DNA of 32,243 bases from an uncultured Bacteroidales bacterium (lineage in GTDB: Bacteria; Bacteroidota; Bacteroidia; Bacteroidales; UBA932): positions 1 through 32,243 of the forward strand of contig CAMBRR010000019.1 in the NCBI GenBank assembly GCA_945870315.1, given 5' to 3'. Shown here piece after piece: positions 8,712-17,267 of this stretch. The notes beneath the pieces were generated by a model. The model worked only from the letters and a program-made list of their open reading frames with translations. It did not search any database and had not been told where the DNA came from. Both the position numbers and the translations under genes were made by a program. Numbering within the stretch: position 1 is the stretch's first letter; each line of letters opens with the position of its first letter.

Positions 8712-9650
8712 CTATTTGGTTTTCAGCGCTTTGAGCCGCATTTCAGCAGCAGATTTCTCTTGGTCTGAAGCGATTTTCACAAACTCTTCCAGATGCTTGG
8801 CTTCATTTTTAAAATTCTTCAGCCTGCGTGTGATGAGTATGCAGTTCTTCAGGGCGGTATAATCCTGAGGATATTTCTTCAACACCTTGCAATACTGTTT
8901 ATAGGCCTTTTTAGGCTCCTTGCAGCCGACCATATAATATGCTCCGATATTGTTCATAAACTGAGCATCATTCGGGTAAAGTTGAAGCATTTTTTCCGAA
9001 AGGGCACGGAAGGCCTCCATAGACTGCTGAGTTCCAATCAGATAGAAAGAATAGCAATATTGATTCATCGCATCCTTAAAAAAATCCTTCTCCACTGCAT
9101 TTCCCTCATATTCCCATCCCTTATCCTCGCACTTTGAAGCAAGTTCAGTCAGATATGCAAGCGCCATATCTGGACTCCCCTTTTCGTAGGCGATGTAGGC
9201 ATTAGCTTTCATAAAACGGAATTCCAGCATCTGAGGATGGAGAGATATAGCCCTATCCACTGTTTTGATTGCCTGTCCATAGCATTCATCGTCAAAAAAA
9301 GGCTCCTGAAAATAATAGACATCATTTCCAAGGCTATCCTTGAGGGAAAGAACGGGATCCATTCCAAGATAACGTTTCTCCGGTCTGGTAACTATTTCCT
9401 CTGACCTGCTCTTGGTGAACCAGAAGTTGAACCTGGCAGAGAGGAGATTCACGTCGGCAGAATCCACCTTCTCCCAATTGTCCAGCAAGGTTTCGACTCC
9501 TACTCCCGCTGCCCCTACCCTGGCAACCAGGTTGTTGTATCTCTGCAGGTAATTATTGCTCTGTGCGGAAGCGGGAACAACAAGGGCGAAAGTTGAAACT
9601 GCAAGTACCGCAGCAGCAAATATCAAGGTCAAGACTTGTTTATTTTTCAT
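8712..9650 (-). CDS. Exported TPR-repeat protein
   Basis: A 312-aa protein with a clear signal peptide (MKNKQVLTLI, hydrophobic core, cleavage likely after ASAQ at ~30), so it is periplasmic or surface-associated. From ~residue 125 helical pairs of TPR type occur (QAIKTVDRAISLHPQMLEFRF, NDAQFMNNIGAYYMV, KAYKQYCKVLKKYPQDYTALKN). TPR proteins are scaffolds for protein partners; nothing here shows which. It lies between the rRNA methyltransferase (13 bp upstream) and the LolC/E-like permease (0 bp downstream), so a role in lipoprotein or envelope assembly with the permease is possible but only inferred. Confidence 0.75.
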   Translation of the reverse strand: MKNKQVLTLIFAAAVLAVSTFALVVPASAQSNNYLQRYNNLVARVGAAGVGVETLLDNWEKVDSADVNLLSARFNFWFTKSRSEEIVTRPEKRYLGMDPVLSLKDSLGNDVYYFQEPFFDDECYGQAIKTVDRAISLHPQMLEFRFMKANAYIAYEKGSPDMALAYLTELASKCEDKGWEYEGNAVEKDFFKDAMNQYCYSFYLIGTQQSMEAFRALSEKMLQLYPNDAQFMNNIGAYYMVGCKEPKKAYKQYCKVLKKYPQDYTALKNCILITRRLKNFKNEAKHLEEFVKIASDQEKSAAEMRLKALKTK

Positions 9651-9663
9651 AAATTATTGATTA

Positions 9664-11052
9664 TCAAATATCCATTCTTATTCTTCTCTCCTGTGGATGG
9701 AGATTGTTGCACCTGATGCCGAGGTTTTTCACAAAGCCAAGAGGATGACCGGAGTAGCAAACCATCACATAGCCTTCCTTACAGCCATCAAGCCTTATGG
9801 CATCCTTGTGGAGAAATGACAGGGCAGTCCTTAGGTCAACTTCTTTACGGACAAACGCATCCTGGTTGACGAAAACAGACAAGGCCAGGTCCTCGTGAGG
9901 AACCATCTTTCCGGCCTTCAAGGTCCCCACCGTGCAGCCTGACTGGATTATATTCAGGAAGTTGCGTAAAAGAGACAAATCTGTTTCAAGATGCTTAGGA
10001 ACAGCAACCGTCATATTGGACATTGTCTGAAGGGAAACAGGGATTGTAAAATATTCCTCATATTGTTCCACTTCCTTTGAGGCCTTGCCCCTGGAAGAAG
10101 AGTAAATCCCGGGCGCCTTTTTCGCACATCCGCCTGAGGAGGAAATCTTTCTCAATGCAGCACAATACTGTCCTTCTCCTGGAACGAATCCCGGAACAAG
10201 GCTGTAGCCGTTTTCCGTCACGATGACTCCGGAGGCGGAAGATGAGTCGCAGCAGCGGATTATCTCTGCGCCAAGAGTTTCCGCAATCCAAGAAACATTA
10301 TCATCATTCTCCTTCTTGTTGAACGTGCAGGTGGAATATATCAGTAGGCCTCCCTCTCTGAGAGAAGGCCAAACATCTGCCACTATCCTCCTCTGGCGGG
10401 CCTGACACAGGGCCACGTTCTCAGCAGACCACTGTTCCAGAGCCTTTATGTCCTTGCGGAACATCCCCTCGCCGGAGCAAGGCACGTCTGTCAGTATGAT
10501 ATCGAAATATCCGTCAAGAGGCTTGAAATCAGAAGGATCATTGCTGACAACAGCGATATTCGGATCACCCCATCTTGCAACGTTGTCTGCAAGGATGTGG
10601 ACTCTTGAACGCATCACCTCGTTGGATACCAGCAGAAAATTGTCTGCAAAAATCTGTCTGAGACTTGCTGCGAAGTCAGTAGTCTTGCCTCCGGGCGAGG
10701 CACACAAGTCAAGTGCGCGCACCCTGCCACCGCATTCCATGAAGTTATCCTCCAACAATTTGCGAAGCATATATCCGACAAACATAGAAGATGAATCCTG
10801 AACATAATAGGCACCACTGTGAAACAAAGGGTCCAGAGTGAAAGAAGGCCTTTCCCCGAGGATGAGCCCAAGCGGATTCCAGGGCGGAACCACCCCGACG
10901 CCCCAATGTCCGGCATCCTTATCATCCGTTTTGAAAGGATTGAGGCGAATGGACACTGAAGCAGGGGTATCCAAAGCCGAAAAAGCGACAAGGGCATTTC
11001 GGCTCCCTATCGCTTCCTCTGTATATCTTATGAAATCATTGTCAAGAACCAC
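9664..11052 (-). CDS. RsmF/NOP2-type rRNA 5-methylcytosine methyltransferase
   Basis: A 462-aa SAM-dependent RNA m5C methyltransferase. Seen: SAM-binding DLCASPGGKTTDFA (115-128), motif IV DVPCSGEGMFRKD with Cys192, and motif VI YSTCTFNKKEND with catalytic Cys242, the two-cysteine signature of the NOP2/RsmB/RsmF group. The C-terminal ~100 residues (LHKDAIRL, CYSGHPLGFVKNLG, LHPQERRIRMDI) form the PUA-like RNA-binding tail of RsmF relatives. The target base is not deducible. An in-frame stop just upstream forces a GTG start at 11052, overlapping the SRPBCC gene by 11 bp, which suggests translational coupling. Confidence 0.9.
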   Translation of the reverse strand: MVLDNDFIRYTEEAIGSRNALVAFSALDTPASVSIRLNPFKTDDKDAGHWGVGVVPPWNPLGLILGERPSFTLDPLFHSGAYYVQDSSSMFVGYMLRKLLEDNFMECGGRVRALDLCASPGGKTTDFAASLRQIFADNFLLVSNEVMRSRVHILADNVARWGDPNIAVVSNDPSDFKPLDGYFDIILTDVPCSGEGMFRKDIKALEQWSAENVALCQARQRRIVADVWPSLREGGLLIYSTCTFNKKENDDNVSWIAETLGAEIIRCCDSSSASGVIVTENGYSLVPGFVPGEGQYCAALRKISSSGGCAKKAPGIYSSSRGKASKEVEQYEEYFTIPVSLQTMSNMTVAVPKHLETDLSLLRNFLNIIQSGCTVGTLKAGKMVPHEDLALSVFVNQDAFVRKEVDLRTALSFLHKDAIRLDGCKEGYVMVCYSGHPLGFVKNLGIRCNNLHPQERRIRMDI

Positions 11053-11530
11053 GGTTCATCCCGAATTTTGAAGGATCGAAACCATCCGGGAACATCGAAG
11101 GATCGACTCCCTCCGGAAGCCGGCCTTCCGAAATGGCCACCATAGCATCTACGACCTGGTCCAGGGCGGACTTGATTTTGGAACCGAGAACCGCCTTCAT
11201 CATAAAGTTCAGTTCCGCCTCCACCTCGATGCTGAATTCAGTCTTATACTGGTCAGCAAGCGAGTCAAAATGCATAGCCAGACTGAATTTGAAAGGGGAA
11301 CCGTCATCTTCGAAACCAATCAGAGAGTATGGTACCCTTTCGATGACCTTGACTCCGATGCCGAACCCCTGTACAGTCGCGTGGATGGAGTCATAATCAG
11401 CAGTCACCCCCTCCCTCTTGTCCTCGGGAATCATCTGGACGAGGTTCCTCATATCGACGAAAGACATATATAATTGAAACGGAGGCATCGACACGATGCC
11501 TTTCTTGCTTTTGAACTCTGCCATAATCAT
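11042..11530 (-). CDS. SRPBCC-fold (START/polyketide-cyclase-like) protein
   Basis: A ~160-aa soluble protein, MAEFKSKKGIVSMP then pattern PFQLYMSFVDMRNLVQMIPED, a small alpha/beta protein resembling the SRPBCC hydrophobic-ligand-binding fold conserved next to pyrE in many Bacteroidetes. It ends in a low-complexity Gly/Asp/Pro tail (DGFDPSKFGMNRG). Ligand and function are unknown. Two starts are possible: ATG at 11530, whose ATGA overlaps the pyrE stop, or ATG two codons later at 11524. The frame extends further upstream inside pyrE but that part has no family features. It sits between pyrE and the rRNA methyltransferase, overlapping both. Confidence 0.72.
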   Translation of the reverse strand: MIMAEFKSKKGIVSMPPFQLYMSFVDMRNLVQMIPEDKREGVTADYDSIHATVQGFGIGVKVIERVPYSLIGFEDDGSPFKFSLAMHFDSLADQYKTEFSIEVEAELNFMMKAVLGSKIKSALDQVVDAMVAISEGRLPEGVDPSMFPDGFDPSKFGMNRGS

Positions 11531-12183
11531 TCTGAAATTCCCCAGGTTGACGGAGAGAATCTCCACTCCCTGAGAGTATCCATATCTTCGTTGCGTATGT
11601 ACCCGGTCTCGTTTGCCACATCAATAAGAGTGTCATAGTTGGACAGGGTTGTCAGTTCGACATTGGAATTCTCGAAAGCCTTTCTTGCGTAATTAAAATT
11701 GTATGAGAAGATTGCAACCATTCCCATCACATCCGCACCGGCCTTTCCAAGAGCATCCACAGCCGCCAGACTGCTCTTTCCTGTTGAAATAAGGTCTTCC
11801 ACGACCACCACCTTGGCGCCTTTTTCCAGCAGACCCTCAATCTGGGAACCGGTTCCATGATCCTTCGGCTTAGGTCTTACATATATAAAAGGTTTCCCAA
11901 GCATATGGGCCACGAGATAGCCGTGAGCAATCGCTCCAGTTGCCACACCTGCAATTACCTCCACTTCAGGATATTGCTTCAGGATGATGTCTGCCATCCA
12001 CCTGCAAACCTTTTCTCTTATATCAGGGTATGACAAAATTTTTCTGTTGTCACAATAGATTGGGGAATGCCAGCCTGATGCCCACACAAAAGGCTCATTC
12101 GGACGAAGCATAACGGCATTGATGTCCATCAAAGCCTTCGCCACCTGTCTTTCAACGCTTTCAATAGAATTGTCCATATTCAT
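11527..12183 (-). CDS. pyrE: Orotate phosphoribosyltransferase
   Basis: Makes orotidine 5'-phosphate from orotate and PRPP, in cytoplasmic pyrimidine synthesis. Seen: FVWASGWHSPIYCDNRK near the N-terminus, YVRPKPKDHGTGSQIEG (the flexible loop) and the PRPP-binding loop VVVVEDLISTGKSS at 125-138. The 218-aa length is normal. The first codons are ATG AAT ATG, so either 12183 or 12177 may be used. First gene of a leftward five-gene run (pyrE, SRPBCC, RsmF-like, TPR, permease), with a divergent promoter shared with the NUDIX gene. Confidence 0.95.
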   Translation of the reverse strand: MNMDNSIESVERQVAKALMDINAVMLRPNEPFVWASGWHSPIYCDNRKILSYPDIREKVCRWMADIILKQYPEVEVIAGVATGAIAHGYLVAHMLGKPFIYVRPKPKDHGTGSQIEGLLEKGAKVVVVEDLISTGKSSLAAVDALGKAGADVMGMVAIFSYNFNYARKAFENSNVELTTLSNYDTLIDVANETGYIRNEDMDTLREWRFSPSTWGISE

Positions 12184-12200
12184 ATATTATTGTATCTTTG
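12170..12200 (+). promoter_or_regulatory. Promoter of the NUDIX gene
   Basis: TTG at 12170-12172, a 20-bp spacer, then TATCTTTG at 12193-12200, continuing into GCCGGCCA. Good match to the Bacteroidetes consensus. The -33 element lies inside the first codons of pyrE on the other strand. Inferred start ~12205, giving a leader of ~60 nt. Confidence 0.65.
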
Positions 12201-12240
12201 CCGGCCAATGGCCTCTTGCAAAAATTTAGTCCAAACACGG

Positions 12241-12272
12241 CAAAGTTAATAAATTAAAGTGAATATGCACAA
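12241..12272 (-). promoter_or_regulatory. Promoter of the pyrE operon
   Basis: On the minus strand TTG (12270-12272), a 21-bp spacer and TAACTTTG (12241-12248) followed by CCG. Inferred start ~12236, leader ~55 nt. It overlaps the region transcribed from the NUDIX promoter, so the two 5' ends are complementary over ~30 nt. Confidence 0.62.
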
Positions 12273-12876
12273 AATATACTTTGAAAAGAGATGTCTGTTG
12301 ATATGTCCGCCGGACGAACAGGTATTGACCAATCCTAATGCAGTGCTGGTCAACATAAATGAAGGCTCGCAGGTGCACGACCTCATCAACATGTTCGAAG
12401 TGTCGGACTCCCTCGGGCTCGTCTATATCCCGTCGGAAGATACAGAACGGACCTACAGACTCATCTGCGACGAATTCAAGGAAGTGAATGCTGGAGGAGG
12501 ACTTGTCAGAAACCGCCGCGGGGACTACCTCCTGATAAAGCGGAACGGGCTGTGGGACCTGCCCAAAGGGCATCAGGAAGATGGAGAGGACATCCAGGTC
12601 ACGGCCTTGAGGGAGGTGGAGGAAGAGACCGGAATCCCACAGTTGGAACTGGGCCAGCTAATCTGTGTGACCGACCATTGCTACCGGCGCAACGACATCT
12701 GGCATCTCAAGCACACCTGGTGGTACGAAATGCTGTACTGCGAACCGACTGACCTGACCCCGCAGAAAGAGGAAGACATATCCAAGGCTGCCTGGGTTGC
12801 CAAATCCAGTCTGCCTGCATTCCTGACCAACACCTTTCCGTCAATCCAGGAAGTGTTCAAAGAGGCTAAAGTCTAA
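12265..12876 (+). CDS. NUDIX hydrolase
   Basis: A 203-aa protein with an exact NUDIX box (G-x5-E-x7-REVEEETGI): the box begins GHQEDGEDIQ after LWDLPKGH. NUDIX enzymes hydrolyse nucleoside diphosphates linked to another group, with metal held by the Glu cluster; the substrate cannot be read here. Residues ~1-75 form an N-terminal extension (MHKIYFEKRCLLIC, NEGSQVHDLINMFEV) shared by Bacteroidetes relatives and not part of the catalytic domain. Start taken at ATG 12265; a GTG two codons earlier is in frame but adds nothing. Divergent from pyrE, followed by queA after 70 bp. Confidence 0.88.
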   Translation: MHKIYFEKRCLLICPPDEQVLTNPNAVLVNINEGSQVHDLINMFEVSDSLGLVYIPSEDTERTYRLICDEFKEVNAGGGLVRNRRGDYLLIKRNGLWDLPKGHQEDGEDIQVTALREVEEETGIPQLELGQLICVTDHCYRRNDIWHLKHTWWYEMLYCEPTDLTPQKEEDISKAAWVAKSSLPAFLTNTFPSIQEVFKEAKV

Positions 12877-12924
12877 AAAAATCATATACGATGAAACATT
12901 TTTCCAGATTAATCGTATAATGTA

Positions 12925-12932
12925 TAGATTTG
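12925..12932 (+). promoter_or_regulatory. Possible -7 box of queA
   Basis: TAGATTTG fits TAnnTTTG and lies 14 bp before the queA ATG, but no TTG is found at the expected distance upstream (only T-rich sequence). No terminator is seen after the NUDIX gene, so read-through is also possible. Confidence 0.3.
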
Positions 12933-12946
12933 ATATTTTATAAAAT

Positions 12947-13996
12947 ATGAAACTTTCACAATTTCAGTTCAATCTTCCGGCAGAAAAAATAGCCACGGAG
13001 CCGCCGAGATGGCGAGATGAATGCAAACTCATGGTCCTCCATAAGGACACAGGCGAGATAGAGCATAAGATTTTCAAGGACATCATCAATTATTTCGGCA
13101 AGGGCGACACCTTCGTATTCAATGACACCAAGGTTTTTCCGGCAAGGCTTTACGGCAACAAGGAAAAGACCGGAGCGGACATTGAAGTCTTCCTTTTGAG
13201 GGAACTGAACAAGGAGCAGAGGCTCTGGGATGTGATTGTCGATCCTGCAAGAAAAATCAGAATAGGCAACAAGTTGTATTTCGGAGATGACGAAAGCCTT
13301 GTGGCAGAGGTTATTGACAACACGACATCCAGAGGAAGGACACTCAGATTCCTCTATGACGGAAGCTATGAGGAATTCAAGGAGACATTGTTCAGCCACG
13401 GCCAGACTCCGATTCCGAGCTGGGTGAAGACCACAGTTACACCGGAGGACAAAGAGAATTTCCAAACCATATTCGCAAAACACGAAGGAGCAGTTTCTGC
13501 CCCTGCAGCAGGCCTGCATTTCAGCCGGGAGTTGTTCAACAGGATGATACTCAAGGACATAAACAAGGCATTCATTACCCTGCATATGGGCATCGGGCAT
13601 TTCCGTGAAGTGGATGTTGAGGACCTTTCCAAACATAAGATGGATTCGGAAAGGCTAATCATAACCCAGGAAGCTGCGGATATGATCAACAAGGCAAAGA
13701 AAGCTAAGCATCAAGTATGCGCAGTCGGCATCACGGTAATCCGCGGACTTGAGACCTATGTGACCACAAACGACGAGGTCAACGCATTTGATGGATGGAC
13801 CAACAAGTTCATCTTCCCTCCATATAGATTTGCCATACCGACGAGCATAGTTTCCAACTTCCACCGTCCCGGTTCGACAATGCTGATGTCAGTTGCAGCG
13901 TTTGGCGGATATGAAAATGTAATGAAGGCATATAGGACCGCCCTGGAGATGGACTACAAATTTGGCCCTTATGGAGACGCTCTCCTGATCATTTGA
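12947..13996 (+). CDS. queA: tRNA preQ1(34) S-adenosylmethionine ribosyltransferase-isomerase
   Basis: Transfers and isomerises the ribosyl part of SAM onto preQ1 at the wobble base of tRNA, giving epoxyqueuosine. The 349-aa length is standard. Typical blocks: [83 protein letters not shown] and [17 protein letters not shown] near the C-terminus. A strong terminator follows directly, so it is probably transcribed alone or with the NUDIX gene. Confidence 0.95.
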   Translation: MKLSQFQFNLPAEKIATEPPRWRDECKLMVLHKDTGEIEHKIFKDIINYFGKGDTFVFNDTKVFPARLYGNKEKTGADIEVFLLRELNKEQRLWDVIVDPARKIRIGNKLYFGDDESLVAEVIDNTTSRGRTLRFLYDGSYEEFKETLFSHGQTPIPSWVKTTVTPEDKENFQTIFAKHEGAVSAPAAGLHFSRELFNRMILKDINKAFITLHMGIGHFREVDVEDLSKHKMDSERLIITQEAADMINKAKKAKHQVCAVGITVIRGLETYVTTNDEVNAFDGWTNKFIFPPYRFAIPTSIVSNFHRPGSTMLMSVAAFGGYENVMKAYRTALEMDYKFGPYGDALLII

Positions 13997-14041
13997 CAAA
14001 AAAAGTATCAAAAAAAATACATTTTGAATGTCATTCGTCCC

Positions 14042-14078
14042 AAAAAGACTTGAAACCTCGGTTTTCAAGTCTTTTTTT
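14042..14078 (+). terminator. Rho-independent terminator after queA
   Basis: Stem AAAAAGACTTGAAA (14042-14055) pairs with TTTCAAGTCTTTTT (14063-14076) around a 7-nt loop, ending in a T run. It lies just upstream of the dprA ATG, which argues against the longer dprA frame beginning at 14028. Confidence 0.88.
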
Positions 14079-14102
14079 ATTTGTTTCGCAGAAAAAAAAG
14101 AA

Positions 14103-15272
14103 ATGGAAACATCAATTGAAAAGGCGGCAGTGTGCGCGTTGGGAAAGATCTTCGGCTTCAGACCGAAGACGGGGATATCGCTGATGAAACATTTTGGGAG
14201 CGCGATGGCGGTATTTGAGGCAGGACAGGAAAGAATCAGGCAGGTTATGGGGCCGTTCAACGATGTCAATGGAAAACTTACTCTTAAAGAAGTGGAAGAA
14301 TGCATGCGTATGCTCGAGAGACTCTCCGGGGAAGGTGTGGATTTCATAAGTATTAATGACGAATCCTACCCACGGCTTCTGAAAGAGTGTGATGATCCTC
14401 CACTGGGTCTATATGTCAAAAGCGTAACACCGGCCAAGGAATTGTGGAACGACAGAAGAATCATCGCTGTGGTCGGCACAAGGGATTTGAGCAGTTATGG
14501 AGAATACTGGTGCAGGGAAATAATTAAGAGTCTTGCAGAATGTGAAGAAAAGCCTGTGATCGTGAGCGGTCTGGCAATTGGCACGGACATATGTGCCCAT
14601 AGGGCAGCCTTGGAATTTGGGCTTCCGACCATAGCCGTAATGCCGACAGGGGCTGACAGCGTATATCCCAAACGCCATTTCGGTTATGCCCAAAGGATAT
14701 GCTCGACAGAAGGATGCGCCCTGGTGACCGACTATCCTCCCGGGACCGAAGCCCTTGCCATCCATTTCCTGCGGCGCAACAGGATAATAGCCGCCCTGGC
14801 AGAAGCGCTGATACTTACAGAATCCAGGATTAAAGGAGGTGGAATGATGACTGCAAGGCTGGCCTTTTCATACAACAGGGATGTCTATGTACTGCCGGGA
14901 AGAATCGACGATGTTCGCTCACAAGGATGCAACTACCTGGTGAGGAACAAGATAGCAGAATTCATCACGTCTGCTGAGGACTTGCTGGAAAACATAGGGA
15001 TGAAACGGCGCAAAGGGTTGGCTGATTCCTTGTCAATTAGACAGACTGCTGAAAGGATGTATTCGGAAAAGATGGATGGAGATAAGGTTGAGTTAATGTC
15101 AAGGCTCCTGATGGAAATCCGATCCGAGAGAGACATCAATGTGGAAGAGCTCGCATCCAGGCTCCTGATAAGCTACACCCTCGCCTCCCGTCTGACCGGA
15201 ATGCTGGAAAGTGACGGCCTTATCAGAAAAGACCTTCTCGGAAGGTGTTCAATTAATGGTAATTTTGTATAA
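14103..15272 (+). CDS. dprA: DNA-processing protein DprA
   Basis: A 389-aa cytoplasmic protein that loads RecA on incoming single-stranded DNA in natural transformation; it is also common in species not known to be competent. The Rossmann-like core carries VVGTRDLSSYG (123-133), VSGLAIGTDICAHRAAL (154-170), MPTGADSVYP, FLRRNRIIAALAEALILTES and GRIDDVRSQGCNYLV. A C-terminal winged-helix-like segment (~335-389: NVEELASRLLISYTLASRLTGM) resembles the DML1-like tail. Start: the frame is open back to 14028, but that part encodes the queA terminator hairpin, so ATG 14103 (METSIEKAAV) is used. Confidence 0.92.
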   Translation: METSIEKAAVCALGKIFGFRPKTGISLMKHFGSAMAVFEAGQERIRQVMGPFNDVNGKLTLKEVEECMRMLERLSGEGVDFISINDESYPRLLKECDDPPLGLYVKSVTPAKELWNDRRIIAVVGTRDLSSYGEYWCREIIKSLAECEEKPVIVSGLAIGTDICAHRAALEFGLPTIAVMPTGADSVYPKRHFGYAQRICSTEGCALVTDYPPGTEALAIHFLRRNRIIAALAEALILTESRIKGGGMMTARLAFSYNRDVYVLPGRIDDVRSQGCNYLVRNKIAEFITSAEDLLENIGMKRRKGLADSLSIRQTAERMYSEKMDGDKVELMSRLLMEIRSERDINVEELASRLLISYTLASRLTGMLESDGLIRKDLLGRCSINGNFV

Positions 15273-15277
15273 CTTTG
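15270..15277 (+). promoter_or_regulatory. Possible -7 box of tatD-ansA
   Basis: TAACTTTG overlaps the dprA stop codon and lies 39 bp before the tatD ATG; TTTGC follows as at other promoters in the window. The -33 element is not convincing (GTTC at the expected place). Confidence 0.4.
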
Positions 15278-15316
15278 CATAGCTTTCCCGAAAAGGGATT
15301 TGCATAGTAGCAATAT

Positions 15317-16099
15317 ATGGACAATATATATATAGACACCCACACCCACCTTTACGACGAAGCCTTCGATAGCGAGGCTGATGCATCTGTGGAGAGGGCT
15401 ATTCTAGCCGGGGTAAGGAAAATGGTATTTCCGGACATCGATTCCACTACCCGCGAGAAGATGTTCAGCCTGTCACGCCGTCATCCGGGCAAGGTTTTCC
15501 CCTGTCTCGGTATTCATCCCACCTCCATTACAGCCAGTTTCCGGGACGAGCTGGACAGGATTGAAGATTTCCGAAGCTGTAACGAAGACAGGATTTACGC
15601 CGTGGGAGAGGTTGGGATGGACCTGTACTGGTCAAGGGAATTCGAAAAGGAACAGGAAGAAGCCCTTCGCATTCAGCTTGAGTGGGCATCTTCCTGGAAT
15701 CTGCCTGTGATTATCCACTCCAGGGACGCCACAGGTCCCCTGCTCCGCATATTGAAGGATTGCGGCAATCTCTCACTTCGGGGAGTCTTCCATGCATTCA
15801 GCGGCAGTGAAGAAACATTCAGGGAACTGTCCCGGTTGGGAGAGTGGTATATTGGAATTGGGGGCGTGCTGACCTTTAAGAATTCCAATCTTGGGGAAAC
15901 CTTAAAGAAGATTCCTCTTGACAAAATGATACTTGAGACCGATTCTCCCTACCTTACCCCAGTCCCTTTCAGAGGGAAAAGGAATGAAAGCTCCTACATC
16001 CCTTACATAGCGCAAAAACTTGCCGAAGTCAAAGGATGCAGCCTGGAAGAAATTGCAAAAACCACGACATCCAATGCAGAAAAACTGTTTGGAATATAG
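15317..16099 (+). CDS. tatD: TatD-family metal-dependent hydrolase/DNase
   Basis: A 260-aa TIM-barrel metal hydrolase with metal ligands DTHTHLYD (His9, His11), GEVGMDLYW (Glu), VIIHSRDA (His), GVFHAFSG (His) and LETDSPYL (Asp). TatD enzymes are 3'-5' exonucleases or D-aminoacyl-tRNA-type hydrolases; which activity applies here cannot be told (TatD versus YcfH/YjjV). It follows dprA by 44 bp and precedes the asparaginase by 8 bp, so the last two are an operon. Confidence 0.9.
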   Translation: MDNIYIDTHTHLYDEAFDSEADASVERAILAGVRKMVFPDIDSTTREKMFSLSRRHPGKVFPCLGIHPTSITASFRDELDRIEDFRSCNEDRIYAVGEVGMDLYWSREFEKEQEEALRIQLEWASSWNLPVIIHSRDATGPLLRILKDCGNLSLRGVFHAFSGSEETFRELSRLGEWYIGIGGVLTFKNSNLGETLKKIPLDKMILETDSPYLTPVPFRGKRNESSYIPYIAQKLAEVKGCSLEEIAKTTTSNAEKLFGI

Positions 16100-16107
16100 A
16101 TAACTGT

Positions 16108-17157
16108 ATGAATATAAATCAAATAAGCAAATCGTCCATCCTCCTCATCTACACAGGAGGGACCATAGGAATGAAGGAAGACCCAGTCGAGCACACGCTC
16201 AAACCTTTCGATTTCAGCCAGATTCTGGCCGAAGTTCCGGAATTGGGCAAATTTGCCTGCAAGATAGATTCTTACACCTTCAATCCTTTGATCGACTCCT
16301 CGGACATTGAGCCCTCCAACTGGAAGAATCTCGTAAAGGTGATTGATACCAATTATGAGAAATACGACGGATTCGTCATTCTGCACGGGACAGACACGAT
16401 GGCCTATACAGCATCTGCACTCAGTTTTATGATAGAAGGGCTCACGAAGCCTGTCATCCTGACCGGAAGCCAGCTTCCCATAGGAGTACCGAGGACAGAC
16501 GGGAAAGAAAATCTGATATCAGCTGTCGAAATTGCAGCTTCCAGACAAGAAGACGGCACTGCAACCGTACCGGAGGTGTGCATCTGCTTCGACAATGTGC
16601 TGATGAGAGGCAACAGGGCGACCAAATTCAATGCAGACAACTTCAGGGCCTTCATAAGTGAGAATCTGCCTCTGCTGGCAGAAGCCGGCATCAACATAAA
16701 ATACAACTACGCATATATCAGAAGGCCACAGAACCCGCACTTGAGGCCGATATTCCACTACAACCTCGACACCAGGGTGTCCATTCTCAAAATACATCCC
16801 GGAATCACGCCTCAAGTTGTAAGGGACATCGTATGCGGTGCGGGAACCAGGGCAGTCATTCTGGAGACCTATGGAGCAGGCAACGCGCCTTCAGCCGAAT
16901 GGTTCATCTCACTTGTGAGGGAATCTGCCCAGTCCGGAAAAATACTCCTCAACGTAACTCAGTGCATGGCAGGCGAGGTGGATATGGACATATATGCAAC
17001 CGGGAAATGTCTGAAAGAGGCTGGGGTTATCAACGGATATGACAGTACCACCGAGAGCGCGCTTGCCAAACTTTTCTACCTTATGGGGGAATTTGAGGAA
17101 AATGACAAGGTCAGAAAGTATTTGGATATGGATTTAAGGGGTGAAATATCAAAATAA
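16108..17157 (+). CDS. ansA: Type I (cytoplasmic) L-asparaginase
   Basis: Hydrolyses L-asparagine to aspartate and ammonia. Seen: the first catalytic-Thr motif IYTGGTIGM (Thr16), the second GFVILHGTDTMAYTASAL (Thr95, Asp96), and TGSQLPIGVPRTDGKENL. The 349-aa length and lack of a signal peptide point to the cytoplasmic AnsA type. The frame is open upstream to 16036 inside tatD, but homology begins at MNINQISKSSILL, so ATG 16108 is chosen. No clear terminator follows. Confidence 0.93.
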   Translation: MNINQISKSSILLIYTGGTIGMKEDPVEHTLKPFDFSQILAEVPELGKFACKIDSYTFNPLIDSSDIEPSNWKNLVKVIDTNYEKYDGFVILHGTDTMAYTASALSFMIEGLTKPVILTGSQLPIGVPRTDGKENLISAVEIAASRQEDGTATVPEVCICFDNVLMRGNRATKFNADNFRAFISENLPLLAEAGINIKYNYAYIRRPQNPHLRPIFHYNLDTRVSILKIHPGITPQVVRDIVCGAGTRAVILETYGAGNAPSAEWFISLVRESAQSGKILLNVTQCMAGEVDMDIYATGKCLKEAGVINGYDSTTESALAKLFYLMGEFEENDKVRKYLDMDLRGEISK

Positions 17158-17160
17158 TTC

Positions 17161-17190
17161 TTGCCGATTGAAAATTAATTGCTAAATTGC
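17161..17190 (+). promoter_or_regulatory. Possible promoter of the exb operon
   Basis: TTG (17161-17163), 19 bp, then TAAATTGC (17183-17190): spacing is right but the -7 box deviates from TAnnTTTG. The leader to exbB would be ~70 nt and is AT-rich (TTTAAATTAATTAAACACAC just before the ATG), a translation-enhancer-like leader often seen for highly expressed Bacteroidetes genes. Confidence 0.35.
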
Positions 17191-17267
17191 ACCGCATTTT
17201 TTAAAAGGATAGCAAAACATAAAACAATATCAATAACTTTAAATTAATTAAACACACAAAAACAATT

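Noticed and set aside
14028..14102. Longer N-terminus for DprA
   Set aside because: This stretch encodes the queA terminator hairpin and has no DprA similarity.
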